In this document: piece by piece, positions 9,838 to 19,802 of the stretch | Layout: each line of letters opens with the position of its first letter | Numbering within the stretch: the stretch's first letter is position 1 | Assembly (NCBI GenBank): GCA_001724265.1 | Contig: MEDY01000314.1 | Location: 1-35,803, forward strand | Length of the DNA stretch: 35,803 nt | Source: Rhizaria sp. SCN 62-66 | Taxonomy: Eukaryota > Rhizaria, unplaced | Reading direction: 5' to 3' | Notes under the pieces: model-generated | Databases searched by the model: none | What the model saw: the letters and a program-made list of their open reading frames with translations, nothing else | Told to the model about the DNA's origin: nothing | Translations under genes and position numbers: made by a program

Positions 9838-10547
9838 ATGGCAGACCACCCTGGCGCAGATCACCGTGAGCTCGCTGACAATGGTCGTATCTGCGACCTC
9901 CATGTCGCGCTCGCTGAGTTCATGGCTCTGACGACTTAGAGGGACTCTTTTGAACGTCTCTAGGCACGATGATCCGGCTTGACGACGAAAGGTTTCCTGG
10001 CAATGCCGCGCACTTTCGTGTAATGGCTGCAAATCGCCGTCTTGGGACTGATCTTCATACGTGTTTCGTGCCAGCGGACCAGTGTACGGCGGCATGATTG
10101 TCATTCGTCACGCTGTACCATGGGCGCGAGAACGCAAAGCTGTCCTGTGCCACGCAGCCTTTGTTGCTTCCGCGCAGCGACGTTGTCTGCGGCGAGTACA
10201 CAGAGCCGACGGACACGGACGAGACCGCGTCGTATCCCGCTGGCACTGTGCTTATGTATGCCGATAGCGTTGCCGCAGATCGGGATCTTGACAGCAGGTA
10301 TTGCGGCCTCCCGTGGTTCATCGTCTTCAAGTTGTGCCCCACAAGCCTGCTACGCGGCACCGTGCCCGTGGGCCGCGTGGTATCATGCGTGGCGGATGAC
10401 GAGCCTTCGGACGACGAACCTTCGGACGATGACAACATGGACAGGCCCTTTGACGCCGCGATGCTGCAGTGCTTTGAGACGCGCTGCGGGACCAAGGAGT
10501 GCAGTGTTGGCGCCCGCGTGGCGCCGCGTGGCGGCGCTGTCCGCTGA
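9838..10547 (+). CDS. Highly divergent cyclophilin-like protein
   Basis: I propose three exons, 9838-9865, 9964-10081 and 10178-10547. Their 516 nt give 171 aa ending in TGA, close to the ~165 aa of single-domain cyclophilins (peptidyl-prolyl isomerases). The pattern follows the fold: TMIRLDDERFPGNAAHF resembles the strand plus P-x-x-x-x-N-F helix start; GTDLHTCFVPADHDVVCGEY resembles the GTxFHRVIPxFMxQGGDF stretch; then GTVLMYAD, GLPWFIVF and LLRGTVPVGRVVS resemble GxLSMAN, GSQFFI and LDGKHVVFGxV. The catalytic Arg after FH is Thr, and the first strand and a middle loop look shortened, so it is probably not an active isomerase. The tail has an acidic repeat (DEPSDDEPSDDD). Coding GC is lower than in neighbours. 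Unspliced, a TGA at 10095 breaks the frame; intron 2 removes it. A decaying pseudogene is the alternative. Confidence 0.5.
9866..9963 (+). other. Proposed intron 1 of cyclophilin-like gene (98 nt)
   Basis: Donor GTGAGC follows ATCACC; acceptor GTCTCTAG precedes GCACGATG. It removes in-frame stops and keeps the frame. Predicted only from frame and motif. Confidence 0.5.
10082..10177 (+). other. Proposed intron 2 of cyclophilin-like gene (96 nt)
   Basis: Donor GTGTAC follows GACCA; acceptor CTTCCGCGCAG precedes CGACGTTG. It removes the TGA at 10095-10097 and creates VPADHDVVCGEYT, which fits the cyclophilin VIPxFMxQGGDFT motif. The donor is atypical for this window. Confidence 0.45.
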
Positions 10548-10735
10548 GTACCGACGGCTAAGGCATAAGCGATAACCTTGCCTTCCAATGTGACAATGAA
10601 AATCTGACATTTACTATCACATGATAATATGAACCAACTAATGTGTTGGTCTTGTATTTTGTACCAATAAAACGTCTTCAGTCAGTGATTCAAGTTATAT
10701 ATCGTAATTCTAGTTAACCAGGGTGTGTCTTCTCT
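10548..10735. other. Short convergent intergenic region
   Basis: This 188-bp AT-rich spacer lies between two converging stop codons and is the shortest gene boundary in the window. It carries the cyclophilin-like gene's AATAAA. No minus-strand signal is visible for the other gene. Confidence 0.5.
10666..10671 (+). promoter_or_regulatory. Putative polyadenylation signal AATAAA (cyclophilin-like gene)
   Basis: AATAAA lies 118 bp downstream of the proposed stop. Its presence favours a transcribed gene over random sequence. Confidence 0.5.
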
Positions 10736-13570
10736 TCACCACATCGCACTGCCTTTCATTGCCACTCCCGCGCCCTGGAGCCGCATGGCCGCGAGCATCT
10801 GTGGCAGCGAGAGCTGCGTCACCGCGCGCTCTTTGTTCGTGTCCATCAGCCGGAACACCGCCTTGCTCTTACTCTTGCTCCTGCTTTTGTGCTGGCTCTG
10901 GCTGCGGCTCATGCCAGCGCCGCTGCCGCTGCCACCGCTGAAGACGTCGCCGTCGGCCTCGCAGTCGGGCGCGGGCAGCGGCGCGGTGCCCACGGCCGCA
11001 GAGACGTCGGACGACACGGCCGCGCCCCACAGCCCCAACAGCACGCCCTCTGCAGTCGCGCTCGCGCTCGCGGTCGCGGTCGAGCTGCTGCGACCGGCGC
11101 TGTGAGCAGCTGGTACGAGGGGGAGTCCGGACCAGAGCTGGCACAGCGTCTCAGCGGCCGCAGCCACCGCGTCTGCGGTGACGCCGGCAGTAGCAGCTGC
11201 GCCCACTGTAGCAGCGGGCTGCAGCATAGCCGTGGCCGCGGCCGCGACGGCCGCGCTGCGGGGCGGCGCCGCGGCCCACGCCACGAGCCCCCCCGCGGCC
11301 TCGGCGGCGGCGTCCAGCCCCGCCTCGGCCCAGACGCGCGCGCCCAGCCAGGCCGCGAAGGCCGTCAGCAGACACAGAGGCGCGCTCGCGAGAGCTGCGC
11401 TCGCGGCGGCCGGCGCGGCGGCGGCCGGCGCGGCGGCGGCGGGGGGGTGTGAAGCGCTTTGGGGCTGCTTCTGCAAGAACATCGCCAGCATGCCCCTCTG
11501 CTGCAGCTGTTGCTGCTGCTGAGGCTTCGCCGCCGCTGCTGCTGCCGCCGCCGTCGTCGCCGCCTCCGCAGCGGCAGCTGCTGCAGCGCCGGTGGCCGCG
11601 GCGGCGAGTGTAACTGCAAGCGCGGCGAGCCACGCGTTCCGTAGCTCCGTGACGGCGACGAGCTTGATGGGCAGCAGCGTGCGCAGCTCCCAGCTCCGCC
11701 CCGGCCGCTGCAGCAACTGCCACGGCCGCGCCGGCAGCGGCGGCGGCGACGGCGACGGCAACGAGGACAGCCCTGAGTCGTCAGTAGAGTCACTACCGCC
11801 ACTGCCACTGCCACTGCGATGACACTGCGACTACGACTGGGAGAGCTCTTGCTGCTGAAGCTTTGGCCTTGGCTTCGGCGACTGCGCCTGTGGCCGGGGC
11901 ACCCGAGCGGTGACCGAGAGCGGACGCGTCGCCCGGTCGCAGTCGGCGAAGGACGTGAAGGCCAGCCAGAACGGGCTCCGGCGCAGCGCCTGCGCGCACT
12001 GCGCCCGCGACGGGGAGCCCTCGTGCGAGCGCAGATGCGAGCGCTGCTGCTGGCGCTGCTGCTGGTGCAGGAGCAAGGCTGACACCGGCGCAGCAGTCGT
12101 CGCGTCGCCCGCGTGCATCTCGCCGTCAGCATCGGCGTCAGCGTCAGCGTTGGCGTAGGCGTCGTCACTCATGCCAGAAGCAGCCGAGCGCTTGCTGCTT
12201 GCAACCTTCGAGTTCTGAGTAAAATACGACAGAAACATGGCTGATTGACTCGTTTTGCCCTTGTTGTCACTGTTCGCGCCGCCAACAGCGCTAAACATCG
12301 CGCCGTCGCCGGCATTATTGCTCTCGCTCGTTGTTACCAACGCTGAAGACGTTGATGCCGCCGCCGCAGCGGTCGCCGCAGCGTCGTCGTCCGTCGCGAG
12401 GCGCGCAAACAGGTCGTCGTCGATGGAGCCGCAGTCGCTGTGTTCGCAGTCGCTGCCGCCGGCGCTGCCGTCGTCGCCGTCGCCGTGGCCGTCGTCGTCG
12501 TCGTCGCTGTGCTGCGGCGGCTCGCGGTCGCAGCCGTCGCCGTGGCGGCAGCGGCGGCGGCGGCGGCGGGCGTGCGCAGCAAAGGCAGCAACGGCGGCGC
12601 CGGCAGCAGCCGCAGCGGCTGTTGCGGCAGCCGTCGCTGTCGCTGGCTGTGATTGTAAGTGTGATTGTAAGTGTGAGTGCGACTGCGGGTGCAAATGTAA
12701 GGGTGCGTGTAAGGGCGTCCGCAGCGCGCGAGACAGCGCCGCGGGCTCGGGCGTATACACAAGAGAGCCCTTGGTCACGACCGCTGGGAGTTGATGCTGC
12801 TGGTATGAATCGTTCTCGCTCGCACTCGAAGTCGCAGTCGCAGAGAAGTTAGCACTCGCGCTAGCACTCGCGCTGAATCTAGTACTCAGTGACTGCTGCT
12901 GCAGTAAATGTTGCGGTTGGAAAGGAGAAGAGGGGATGGCGAACGGCGAGTGTGTCTGCGACTGTGAGCGCGATAGCGAGCGCGTGTGCGACAGAGACGT
13001 CGACAACAGAAGTGACTGCGGCTGCAGCCCCTCCTTAGCATCAGCATCGTCCTCGTCGTCCTCCCGCATACTCACTGGCCGAGACATGGCGCCACCAGCG
13101 GCCGCAACTGCACCCGCGGCGGCCGCAGTGCTCGCGTAGGAGGAGGAGGCGGAGGCGGAGGCCGTGGCGGAGTGCGCGAGCGCGGCCGCAAGCGCTGCCC
13201 ACGACTGCTGCGCGCACGCACGGGGCCAGACCAGCGCGTCCAGCGCCGACACCGCACGCGACAGCGCCGCGGGGGATGACAAATGCGCTGCAACGGCTGC
13301 AGCAGCGGCAGACGCAAGAGCGACGACCGGCGAGGCGGATACAGTGGGGGTTGCGAGGGCAGACGCTGCAGCGAAGGCGGCGGCGGCGAGGTCGCTCTGC
13401 CAGGCGGAGACGGCTGCTGGAAGCGACAGCGCGGCGGGGGCAGCGGGGCCAAAAGGAAGTGCCGGTGATAGCTCAGCGCTGGTACGCTTGGAGCGTGTTG
13501 CGGACTGTGGCGTGCGGCCGGAGGCGCGGAACTGAGAGGGCTCGGCGCCCGCAGCGGGGCCGAACTGCAT
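10736..13570 (-). CDS. Unknown 944-codon protein with one in-frame TAG and EF-hand-like C terminus
   Basis: From the ATG at 13570 (in-frame TGA upstream at 13615) the minus frame is open for 579 codons, meets a single TAG at 11833-11831, then continues in the same frame for 364 more codons to a TGA at 10738-10736. There is no AT-rich spacer at the TAG, and the first downstream Met is about 90 codons further on, so two adjacent genes are unlikely. The product is low-complexity: Ser/Gln runs, a His/Gln patch, five consecutive Arg, an acidic run near 12420-12520, poly-Ala and poly-Gln. Less biased segments (SQSAMFLSYFTQNSKVASS; RRSPFWLAFTSFADCD; WELRTLLPIKLVAVTELRN) may be conserved. Near residue 909, FRLMDTNKERAVTQLSLPQM resembles a degenerate EF-hand. 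No function can be assigned. If TAG is a true stop, the product is 579 aa. Confidence 0.55.
11831..11833 (-). other. In-frame TAG codon, candidate sense UAG (residue 580)
   Basis: The minus strand reads TCC CAG TCG TAG TCG CAG TGT. TAG sits in a Ser/Gln stretch and is one C-to-T change from CAG (Gln). The same frame is open on both sides. Confidence 0.5.
12125..12163 (-). repeat. Asp-Ala hexanucleotide repeat (GAYGCN)n
   Basis: The minus strand encodes a short Asp-Ala run (YANADADADADADG region). The same repeat type occurs in AAGAB and, several times, in the giant gene. Confidence 0.6.
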
Positions 13571-14374
13571 CACACTATAGCGCAACCGGATCAAAAATTT
13601 AGAAAGAGTATATCAGGCATTAAGTGAGTCACCGTTAATTGACTCTATTCGTAAGCGCAAAATCTTATCATAACGATGGTGGACGGAAATACAGGGGCCT
13701 GATAGTCGTCTTCTTGATGGCGCGCTTCGACGCGCGACCACAAAGCAAAAACGCTTCTTTGAGAGACGAAGTTTCGCAAGATCCAGCGGTGGCATTTCAT
13801 CGTCATGAAGCCGTGATTTCTTGCAGTGATGTTTGCCAGTGGGTTATATCTCTGTATGCAATACCACGCGCTTCATGGCGCGGTGTACCGACTGGGATGC
13901 GGGCATAAGAAGAAGTATCGCGAAGTGGGGGCGACGGCTGGCACTCGCCTCTCTCTCGATCAACTTCATTTTTGTATATTTCTGCGTGCAGTCGTCATAA
14001 CAGTCGCTGAATAGCGTACTAGACTTTAATTTGCCACACGTTCTGTTGGATTTTAAATTGTACACTTGCTTGCAATGGATCGCAACACATGTAATATCTC
14101 CTTTCATGTTGGGGTCGGAGCTTTATTGACCCAGCTCAGATCCTCTTTCGTCTTGTTTACCCTGCTTCGGGAACACATTCTCTCACCAAGAAGTTTAATG
14201 TAGAAATACTTTCTCATGACTTCAATCTCAAAACTATGTTAAAACGTCATTTTTACGTCTCTTATCGCCAAAAATCTCTCTTCCAATTTCCACCTCCTCC
14301 TTTCGTCCTCTTCGTTCAACTCGGCAACAAATGTATTCTCGTGTATACTTGTGCCCTTTGTGCAGCGCATCCGG
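13571..14374. promoter_or_regulatory. Divergent intergenic region, probable bidirectional promoter
   Basis: This 804-bp AT-rich spacer separates the divergent ATGs of the unknown gene and SGPL1. The last ~100 bp before SGPL1 is pyrimidine-rich and ends in a splice-acceptor-like TTTGTGCAG eight bases before the ATG, so a 5'-UTR intron is possible. No supported gene lies here. Confidence 0.4.
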
Positions 14375-16530
14375 ATGAGTTTCCTCGCCGAGTCGATCGA
14401 CTCCGCGTGTGCGGGTAAGCGCCCCGTGCGCATCATTGCGGAGACCCTGCTCATCGCCGGCGCCGTCAAGCTCGCTGCCTCGCTCTTCCGCCGCGTCCGC
14501 CGCCGCGGCCTCAAGGCCACTCTGACCGGGCTCGCGCTCTCCACGGCCGCGGCCGTCCCCGGCGGCGGCTCCGCCGTCTCGGCCTCGATCGCCTCCACGA
14601 TGCGCAAGTCGATGATCCCAGCGGCCGTGCTGGCCGAGGCCGTGAACCACGACCTCCCGGCCGAGGGCGTCCCCGCCGCCGAGCTCCTCGCTAAGCTAAA
14701 GACCTGGGCCGGCGACGAGAAGGCGCTTTGGGGCGCGGGGCGCGCGTCGGGCGCCATCTACCACGGCGGTGAGGAGCTGCTCCGCACGCTCACTGAGGCC
14801 TACACCATGTTTGCGCTCAGTAACCCGCTCCACCCCGACCTTTTCCCCTGGGTTCGCAAGATGGAGGCTGAGGTCGTCCGCATGACCTGGTACGTTCCGA
14901 CCACTTCGTCGATAATATAGCACTCTCTGGTCAGTTTATTGTTGCATTACCGTTATAACTGTGTATGCCTCGTCTGTTTGTCGCTCTTAATGGTGACACA
15001 ACTCTTTAGTACTCTTACTCTTGACCACAAACGTGACACCAACCTGACACACACTATCACTCATGTTTTCACTTCCCCCTTGCCACCGCTCCTGCGCCTC
15101 TGTCTGGCCGCCGCAGCTCTCTGTTCAACGGCGGGCCCGAGACGTGCGGCTCGATGACCTCGGGCGGCACCGAGTCGATTCTGATGGCGATGAAGGCTTA
15201 CCGCGACCGCGCGCTGGACGAGCGCGGCATCACCGCGCCCGAGCTCATCGTGTGCCGCACCGCGCACGCCGCCTTTGACAAGGCCGCCGCGTACTTCCGC
15301 ATTAAGCTCGTGCAGCTCGAGGCGGACCCGGTGACGCAGACGCTGCCGCCGGCTGCCGTGCGCGCGGCTCTGACGGCCAACACCATCGCCATCGCGGCCT
15401 CGGCGCCGACCTTCCCGCACGGCGCCGTGGACCCCGTGCCCGAGCTGGCCGCCATCGCCGCCGCCGCGGGCGTGGGGCTCCACGTTGACTGCTGCCTGGG
15501 CTCCTTCGTCGTGCCCTTCGCGCGCGCCGCCGGCGCCGACATCCCCGCCTTCGACTTCTCGGTGCCCGGCGTGACGTCCATCAGCGCCGACACGCACAAG
15601 TACGGCTTCGCGCCTAAGGGCTCGTCGGTGGTGATGTTTGCGTCGCCCGCGCTGCGCCGCCACATGTACTACGTCACCACGAGCTGGGTCGGCGGCATCT
15701 ACGCCTCGCCCACCATTACCGGCTCCCGCGCCGGCGCGCTCGTCGCGGCCACGTGGGCCGCGCTTATGTGCGTCGGCCGCAAGGGCTACCGTGAGGCCGC
15801 GGAAAAGATGCTGGGCGTGGCGGCGCAGCTGCGCGCGGGCATCCCGCGCATCCCGGGGCTCAAAGTCGTCGGCAAGAGCGCGCTGACCGTGGTGGCCTTC
15901 ACGGTCGACGAGAGCAGCCCCGACAGCAAGGACCGCGAGGGCGGCAACATCACCGTGTACAAGGTGTCGCAGGCCATGAACAAGCTCTTCCACTGGCACC
16001 TCAACTCGCTGCAGGCGCCCGCCGCCGCGCACCTCTGCGTCACCTGGGCCAACCACGAGACAGCGCGCGACGCGTTCCTCCGCGTACGTATTGCAACATT
16101 ATATTCAAATATGCACACTTATGGCACATCTATCGTCGATACAACGCTGTTCTTTGTATTGATCCAAGAATAACGAATAGCTTTAAGTTGAGACTTTAAC
16201 TTAAAGCGTTCTTCCTCCTTCTGTTATTCACCACCACTTATCTCACACGAAATCTCATCTTTTTTTCTCCTTCACTTTTATTTATGCTACCACGATTTAC
16301 AGGACCTTGCCGCCGCTGTGGAGGCCGTGCGCGAGCGCCCCGGCGACTTCGCGGGCGGCTCTGCCCAGATTTACGGCTACGCCGAGGCGCTGGGCGGCGA
16401 CGACGGGCCCGCGGACAAGGACGCCCAGGAGGGCTCCGGCAAGACGGGCGCCGGCGGCGACACCGGGCTCCTCGCAGACTTTGCGCGCGCGTACATTGAC
16501 GTCCTTACCTACGTTCCCGACAGGACCTAA
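14375..16530 (+). CDS. SGPL1: Sphingosine-1-phosphate lyase
   Basis: Exons are 14375-14889, 15117-16083 and 16303-16530 (phases 2 and 0), giving 569 aa and ending in TAA; human SGPL1 has 568. This PLP enzyme of the ER membrane cleaves sphingosine 1-phosphate to phosphoethanolamine and a long-chain aldehyde, the exit step of sphingolipid metabolism. A membrane segment ([19 protein letters not shown]) lies near residues 24-42. [23 protein letters not shown] and [20 protein letters not shown] follow, the last created by splicing. [19 protein letters not shown] binds the cofactor region. Lys333 in [15 protein letters not shown] is the Schiff-base lysine, and [13 protein letters not shown] follows it. 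Catalytic residues are intact. Exon 3 encodes the [10 protein letters not shown] tail found in the family. The ATG is the first of the frame. Confidence 0.97.
14890..15116 (+). other. SGPL1 intron 1 (227 nt)
   Basis: Donor GTACGT; acceptor CCGCCGCAG. Splicing rebuilds a Cys codon and the conserved CSLFNGGP motif. Confidence 0.95.
16084..16302 (+). other. SGPL1 intron 2 (219 nt)
   Basis: Donor GTACGT after TTCCTCCGC; acceptor GATTTACAG before GACCTTGCC. AT-rich. Splicing restores the C-terminal family tail. Confidence 0.93.
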
Positions 16531-17148
16531 GTCAGTCATCAGCTCGGAAAGAAAAGCGAGGGCTAATGGAGAGGCGCTGCGCTGTGAGTCAATTCGTTTG
16601 ACACAATCGAGCGATATGCGCAGTGTACTTGGGGCTGGAGGTCTGAATGATCCTTATTATCTGTTTCCTTTTGTTACGCGTGTGTTTTGTTTTTGTTTTA
16701 AGCAATTATACACATCAATCAAGTCAATATTCTAATTTTTTTTAGCTCAATAATCTCGTTCGTGATCGTAAATCGCGCGGCTTCACTTTTTTTTTCGGTC
16801 CTTGGTCCGCTCCGTCCGCTCCGTTCGTCCGTTGATGCCCATCGAGCGAGACGTTTGGAAGTGAATATGGCACCCAAGGCCGTCTTTGTTTGAAGTGTAA
16901 TTTTACGAGAATACTGCAATTGCTGTATATATTCGTGCCATACGAACTGCTTTTTATTTGACGACTCACCACCTGCGAACATTACGATTCTTTGCGTCCC
17001 ACAGCGGCTAGTACCCACCCCCGAGTCTGATCTCAAAGCAACCTCTGCCAAGAGCCCTGTCTCAGCTCTCCGCAGCTCTTTGGCCGTTGTCGTCACTCGG
17101 TCCTTGCTCCACTACCCTGCGGCTAGCCCTTTTCCTGCCACAGCCCTG
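16531..17148. other. Intergenic region SGPL1-NUP54
   Basis: This 618-bp AT-rich spacer should hold the SGPL1 3' UTR and the NUP54 promoter. There is no AATAAA. A TGCCACAG just before the NUP54 ATG could be a 5'-UTR acceptor. Confidence 0.4.
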
Positions 17149-18520
17149 ATGTTCTCTTTCGGCGCCAAGCCCGCCGCGCCCGCGGCTGCGCCCGCTGCCG
17201 GTGGCTTCAAGTTTGCGGCCGCGCCCACCGCCGCCGCCACTGCGCCCGCTGCCGCGCCTGCCGCCGGTGGCTTCTCTTTTGCCGCTAAGCCGGCCGCGGC
17301 CCCCGCAGCCGGCGGCTTCTCGTTCGCTGCCAAGCCCGCCGCGCCCGGCGCGGCCGGTGGCTTTTCCTTCGGTGCCAAGCCCGCTACTGGCCTCGCCGGC
17401 GCCGCCGTGCCCGCCGCGCCGGCCGTGGCCACCGCGGGCGTGCCGCTGCCCTCCGGCGCCATTCCCAGCGCGACGCTGCACAACCCCGCGGCCAGTGACC
17501 CGCTGATCGACCGTATTAACGCCATCTCTCGCGCGCTCGACCTCGCCTCCTCGCACTGCCGCCTGCAGACGGTGCTCTACAACAAGACCAACCCGGCGTT
17601 CCTGTCGCAGGTCGTCAAGCCGCCGCACGCGGACGCCGCCGTGTGGGCGCGCGGCGTGGCCGCGAACCCGGACCCGACGACGCTGGCGCCCTGTCTCGTG
17701 GTGGGCTTCCCCGACCTCGAGCGCAGGCTCGGAGAGCACCACAAGGCCGTCCAGTACGTTCCGCACGAATTATAACGCGTTGAGGATCCATGTTATTTAC
17801 GTGGTATATATGTGTGTGTCTTTGTGTGGTATAACTATTTTAATCATAGAACAGGTCACCAACCTCAGCCTTCGTATAAGCCATCAGCCTCTGTCTTACT
17901 TTATTATTATTTTGTGACGAAACATGCATTGATGTGTTCTTTATCTCACGGTATCTTTTTACTTGATGTGCCTGCCCCTAACCTGTTATCTCTCTCTCTT
18001 GCTCAGGACTCACCTGGACGCGCTCGCGGCGACCGGCGAGCGCGTGGACGCGATGCGGCTGACGCAGCAGCGCCACGAGGCCGAGCTGGACCGCCTGCGC
18101 TCGACGGCGGCGGCGCTCTCGCAGCGCGTGCTGCGCGTCGCCAGCCAGGCCGACCTGCTGCGCGCGCGCGGCGTGCCGTTGGCGCCCACGGAGCTGGACC
18201 TGCTGGCCAAGCTCGAGCGCATTGACGCCGAAGTCTCGGGCCCCGGCTCGCGCCTGACCGCGCGCGTCGCCGACGCCAGCGCCCGCGTGGCCGCGACCCG
18301 CGACCGGACGGCCACCGACGCCGGCGGGGCCGCGGCGCAGGGCACGCTGGGTGGCGGCGAGCAGGCCGCGGCTGCCGCGGTGGTTGCCGGCGTAGCGGGC
18401 GCCGCGGGAGCCGCGCTGGAGACGCAGCGCCAGCTCGTCGAGGAGCTCGTGTGCGAGACGGCGCTGGTCAAGGCCGACGTGGCCGCCGCCGTGCGCGTGC
18501 TTGAGGCCGGCCGTCGCTGA
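17149..18520 (+). CDS. NUP54: Nucleoporin NUP54 (p54), FG nucleoporin of the central channel
   Basis: Exons are 17149-17753 and 18007-18520 (phase 2), giving 372 aa and ending in TGA. NUP54 pairs with NUP62 and NUP58 in the central transport channel of the nuclear pore. Residues 1-80 carry FG-type repeats (MFSFGAK, GGFKFAA, GGFSFAA twice, GGFSFGAK) in Pro/Ala linkers that bind transport receptors. A conserved region follows: LQTVLYNKTNPAFL, then WARGVAANPDPTTLAPCLVVGFPDLERRL, which corresponds to the family's short FYN...W..AL..KP.P....PVL..GF..L segment. Exon 2 supplies the coiled coil (RLTQQRHEAELDRLRSTAAAL, then LRVASQADLLRARGVPL) that assembles the heterotrimer. It is shorter than animal NUP54 (~500 aa), mostly through fewer FG repeats. 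The ATG is chosen because FG repeats begin at once and the frame upstream is non-coding. Confidence 0.9.
17754..18006 (+). other. NUP54 intron (253 nt)
   Basis: Donor GTACGT after GTCCA; acceptor CTTGCTCAG. AT-rich and the longest intron in the window. Splicing rebuilds a Gln codon and links the GF domain to the coiled coil. Confidence 0.9.
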
Positions 18521-18746
18521 AGCGGCTGAACTACAACGCTTCATCATAACCCTGAGTCGGCAATCAACAATGAAAAGTGTGCCTGTGAATAGCAAAGAGC
18601 GCGAGCGAGCAGTGATCAGCAAGTGATGTTATCGACTGACTGACTGCAATTTGGTGTAAGCTTATCAAAACGCAGTGTGTGTGGTCTATAAGTATGTCAG
18701 CGGGCCAAAGTGTAATAACAAACGTCTCACAGGTATTGTGAGGTTT

Positions 18747-18752
18747 AATAAA
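18747..18752 (+). promoter_or_regulatory. Putative polyadenylation signal AATAAA (NUP54)
   Basis: AATAAA lies 227 bp after the NUP54 stop in AT-rich DNA. Confidence 0.5.
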
Positions 18753-18799
18753 ATTAATGTTTTACATCGATCTTTAGATTGATAATTGTGTTGTATTGT

Positions 18800-18805
18800 T
18801 TTATT
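18800..18805 (-). promoter_or_regulatory. Putative polyadenylation signal AATAAA (coiled-coil gene)
   Basis: TTTATT on the plus strand reads AATAAA on the minus strand, 209 bp after the stop of the minus-strand gene. Confidence 0.35.
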
Positions 18806-19013
18806 CTTTCGTTTACACCAAAGTTAGTAAGCGTGTGTGAAAGACACTCCGTTTTTAGTGGCGCGTATTTTGCTTGTTGATTACTATTTATACAAACGCT
18901 CTTGCGCTATTACGCTCAAATACATTGTACATGAAACTTTACATGGACACCTACTAGTCAAATACTACTGCTATATTTAACATCGGCAATACTGTCAAAT
19001 GTGTGCGTTTTGC

Positions 19014-19802
19014 TTAGAACACGGTGGCAAAGACGCCCTTATGTCCCTCGACAGGAGCGCCGCTGCTGCCGCTGCCGCTCCCGCCGGCGTTTCCGCCGCT
19101 GCCGCTGTCGGCGTCGTCGTCGTCCGAGTCGGCAGGCGGCTCCTCCTCGTGCGCGGGTCGGTAATAGAGACTCGCGTTCTGCGTCGCCTGCTCGAACTCA
19201 AGCCGCTCCTGGGGAAGGGCAGAAAATAAGAATTGCAAAGGAAACGAAGCACAGTGAGCATTATATAAAAAGATTCTGAACATACGTCAAATGTGACTCA
19301 ACAGACAAATGGTCTTGGTTCGAACACCAACCCAACGACATCAAATTGCTTTGCGACTCCGTGTGTCAGTCAATAAATCCATCAAAACAGCAAGAGTGCC
19401 AGTGATAGCGATGTGTCGAGTACGTACCTGGCGCTTCTTGGTCTCGTCCGCAACGTCGGCGTAAAGGTTATCGAAGATGAGCCGCCGCACGTTCTCGTCC
19501 TGGACGTCGGTGGCGCGGGTCTGCGCGGCCGAGAGCTGCTCCTTGACGCCGGCGTCGAGGTCGTAAAGCGCCATCTGCTCCATCTGTTGCAGCGCCGTCA
19601 GAGCGTCCGTCTCGACGCCGCGCATGAGCGTGGAAGCCTTGGCCGCGGCGAGCGCGGCCTCGGCCTCGGCGGCCGTCACGCGCTTGAGCACCGACTCGTG
19701 CAGCACGCGGGCCTCGCGCGCGATGTGCGTCTGCTGGCGGTCCAGCGACGTCGCCGTCGCGGACGCGGGCGCCGACGAGGAAACGGAGGACGGGGACGAC
19801 AT
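19014..19802 (-). CDS. Small coiled-coil protein with acidic tail, function unknown
   Basis: Exons on the minus strand are 19802-19428 and 19208-19014 (phase 0), giving 189 aa and ending in TAA. After a Ser/Ala-rich start (MSSPSSVSSSAPASAT) the middle is mostly helical: LDRQQTHIAREARVLHESV, then a heptad-rich stretch to about residue 125 with few Pro or Gly. The sequence across the splice (NLYADVADETKKRQ/ERLEFEQATQ) looks well ordered and may be the conserved core. The C terminus is disordered, with EEEPPADSDDDDADSGSG followed by a Gly/Ser linker and a short end, KGVFATVF. The size and helical design suit a subunit of a small coiled-coil complex, but I recognise no family. The ATG begins the GC-rich block. 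Confidence 0.7.
19209..19427 (-). other. Intron of coiled-coil gene (219 nt)
   Basis: On the minus strand, donor GTACGT follows CGCCAG and acceptor CCCTTCCCCAG precedes GAGCGGCTT. Phase 0; AT-rich. Confidence 0.88.

Larger units (their letters stand above)
18521..19013. other. Convergent intergenic region
   Basis: This 493-bp strongly AT-rich spacer carries the 3' UTRs of NUP54 and the small coiled-coil gene. A plus-strand AATAAA is at 18747 and a minus-strand one at 18800-18805. Nothing else is supported. Confidence 0.45.

Noticed and set aside
10095-10097. In-frame TGA in the cyclophilin-like gene as selenocysteine, readthrough or pseudogene stop
   Set aside because: A 96-nt intron (10082-10177) removes it, keeps the frame and improves the match to the cyclophilin motif. 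Not proven, but simpler.
13639-14107. Short ORFs on both strands in the spacer before SGPL1
   Set aside because: AT-rich spacer composition, non-AUG or poor starts and no recognisable content. They overlap each other.
19315-19340. tRNA T-arm-like GGTTCGAACACC
   Set aside because: The stem register is wrong for a T arm, no D or anticodon arm fits nearby, and it lies inside an intron.
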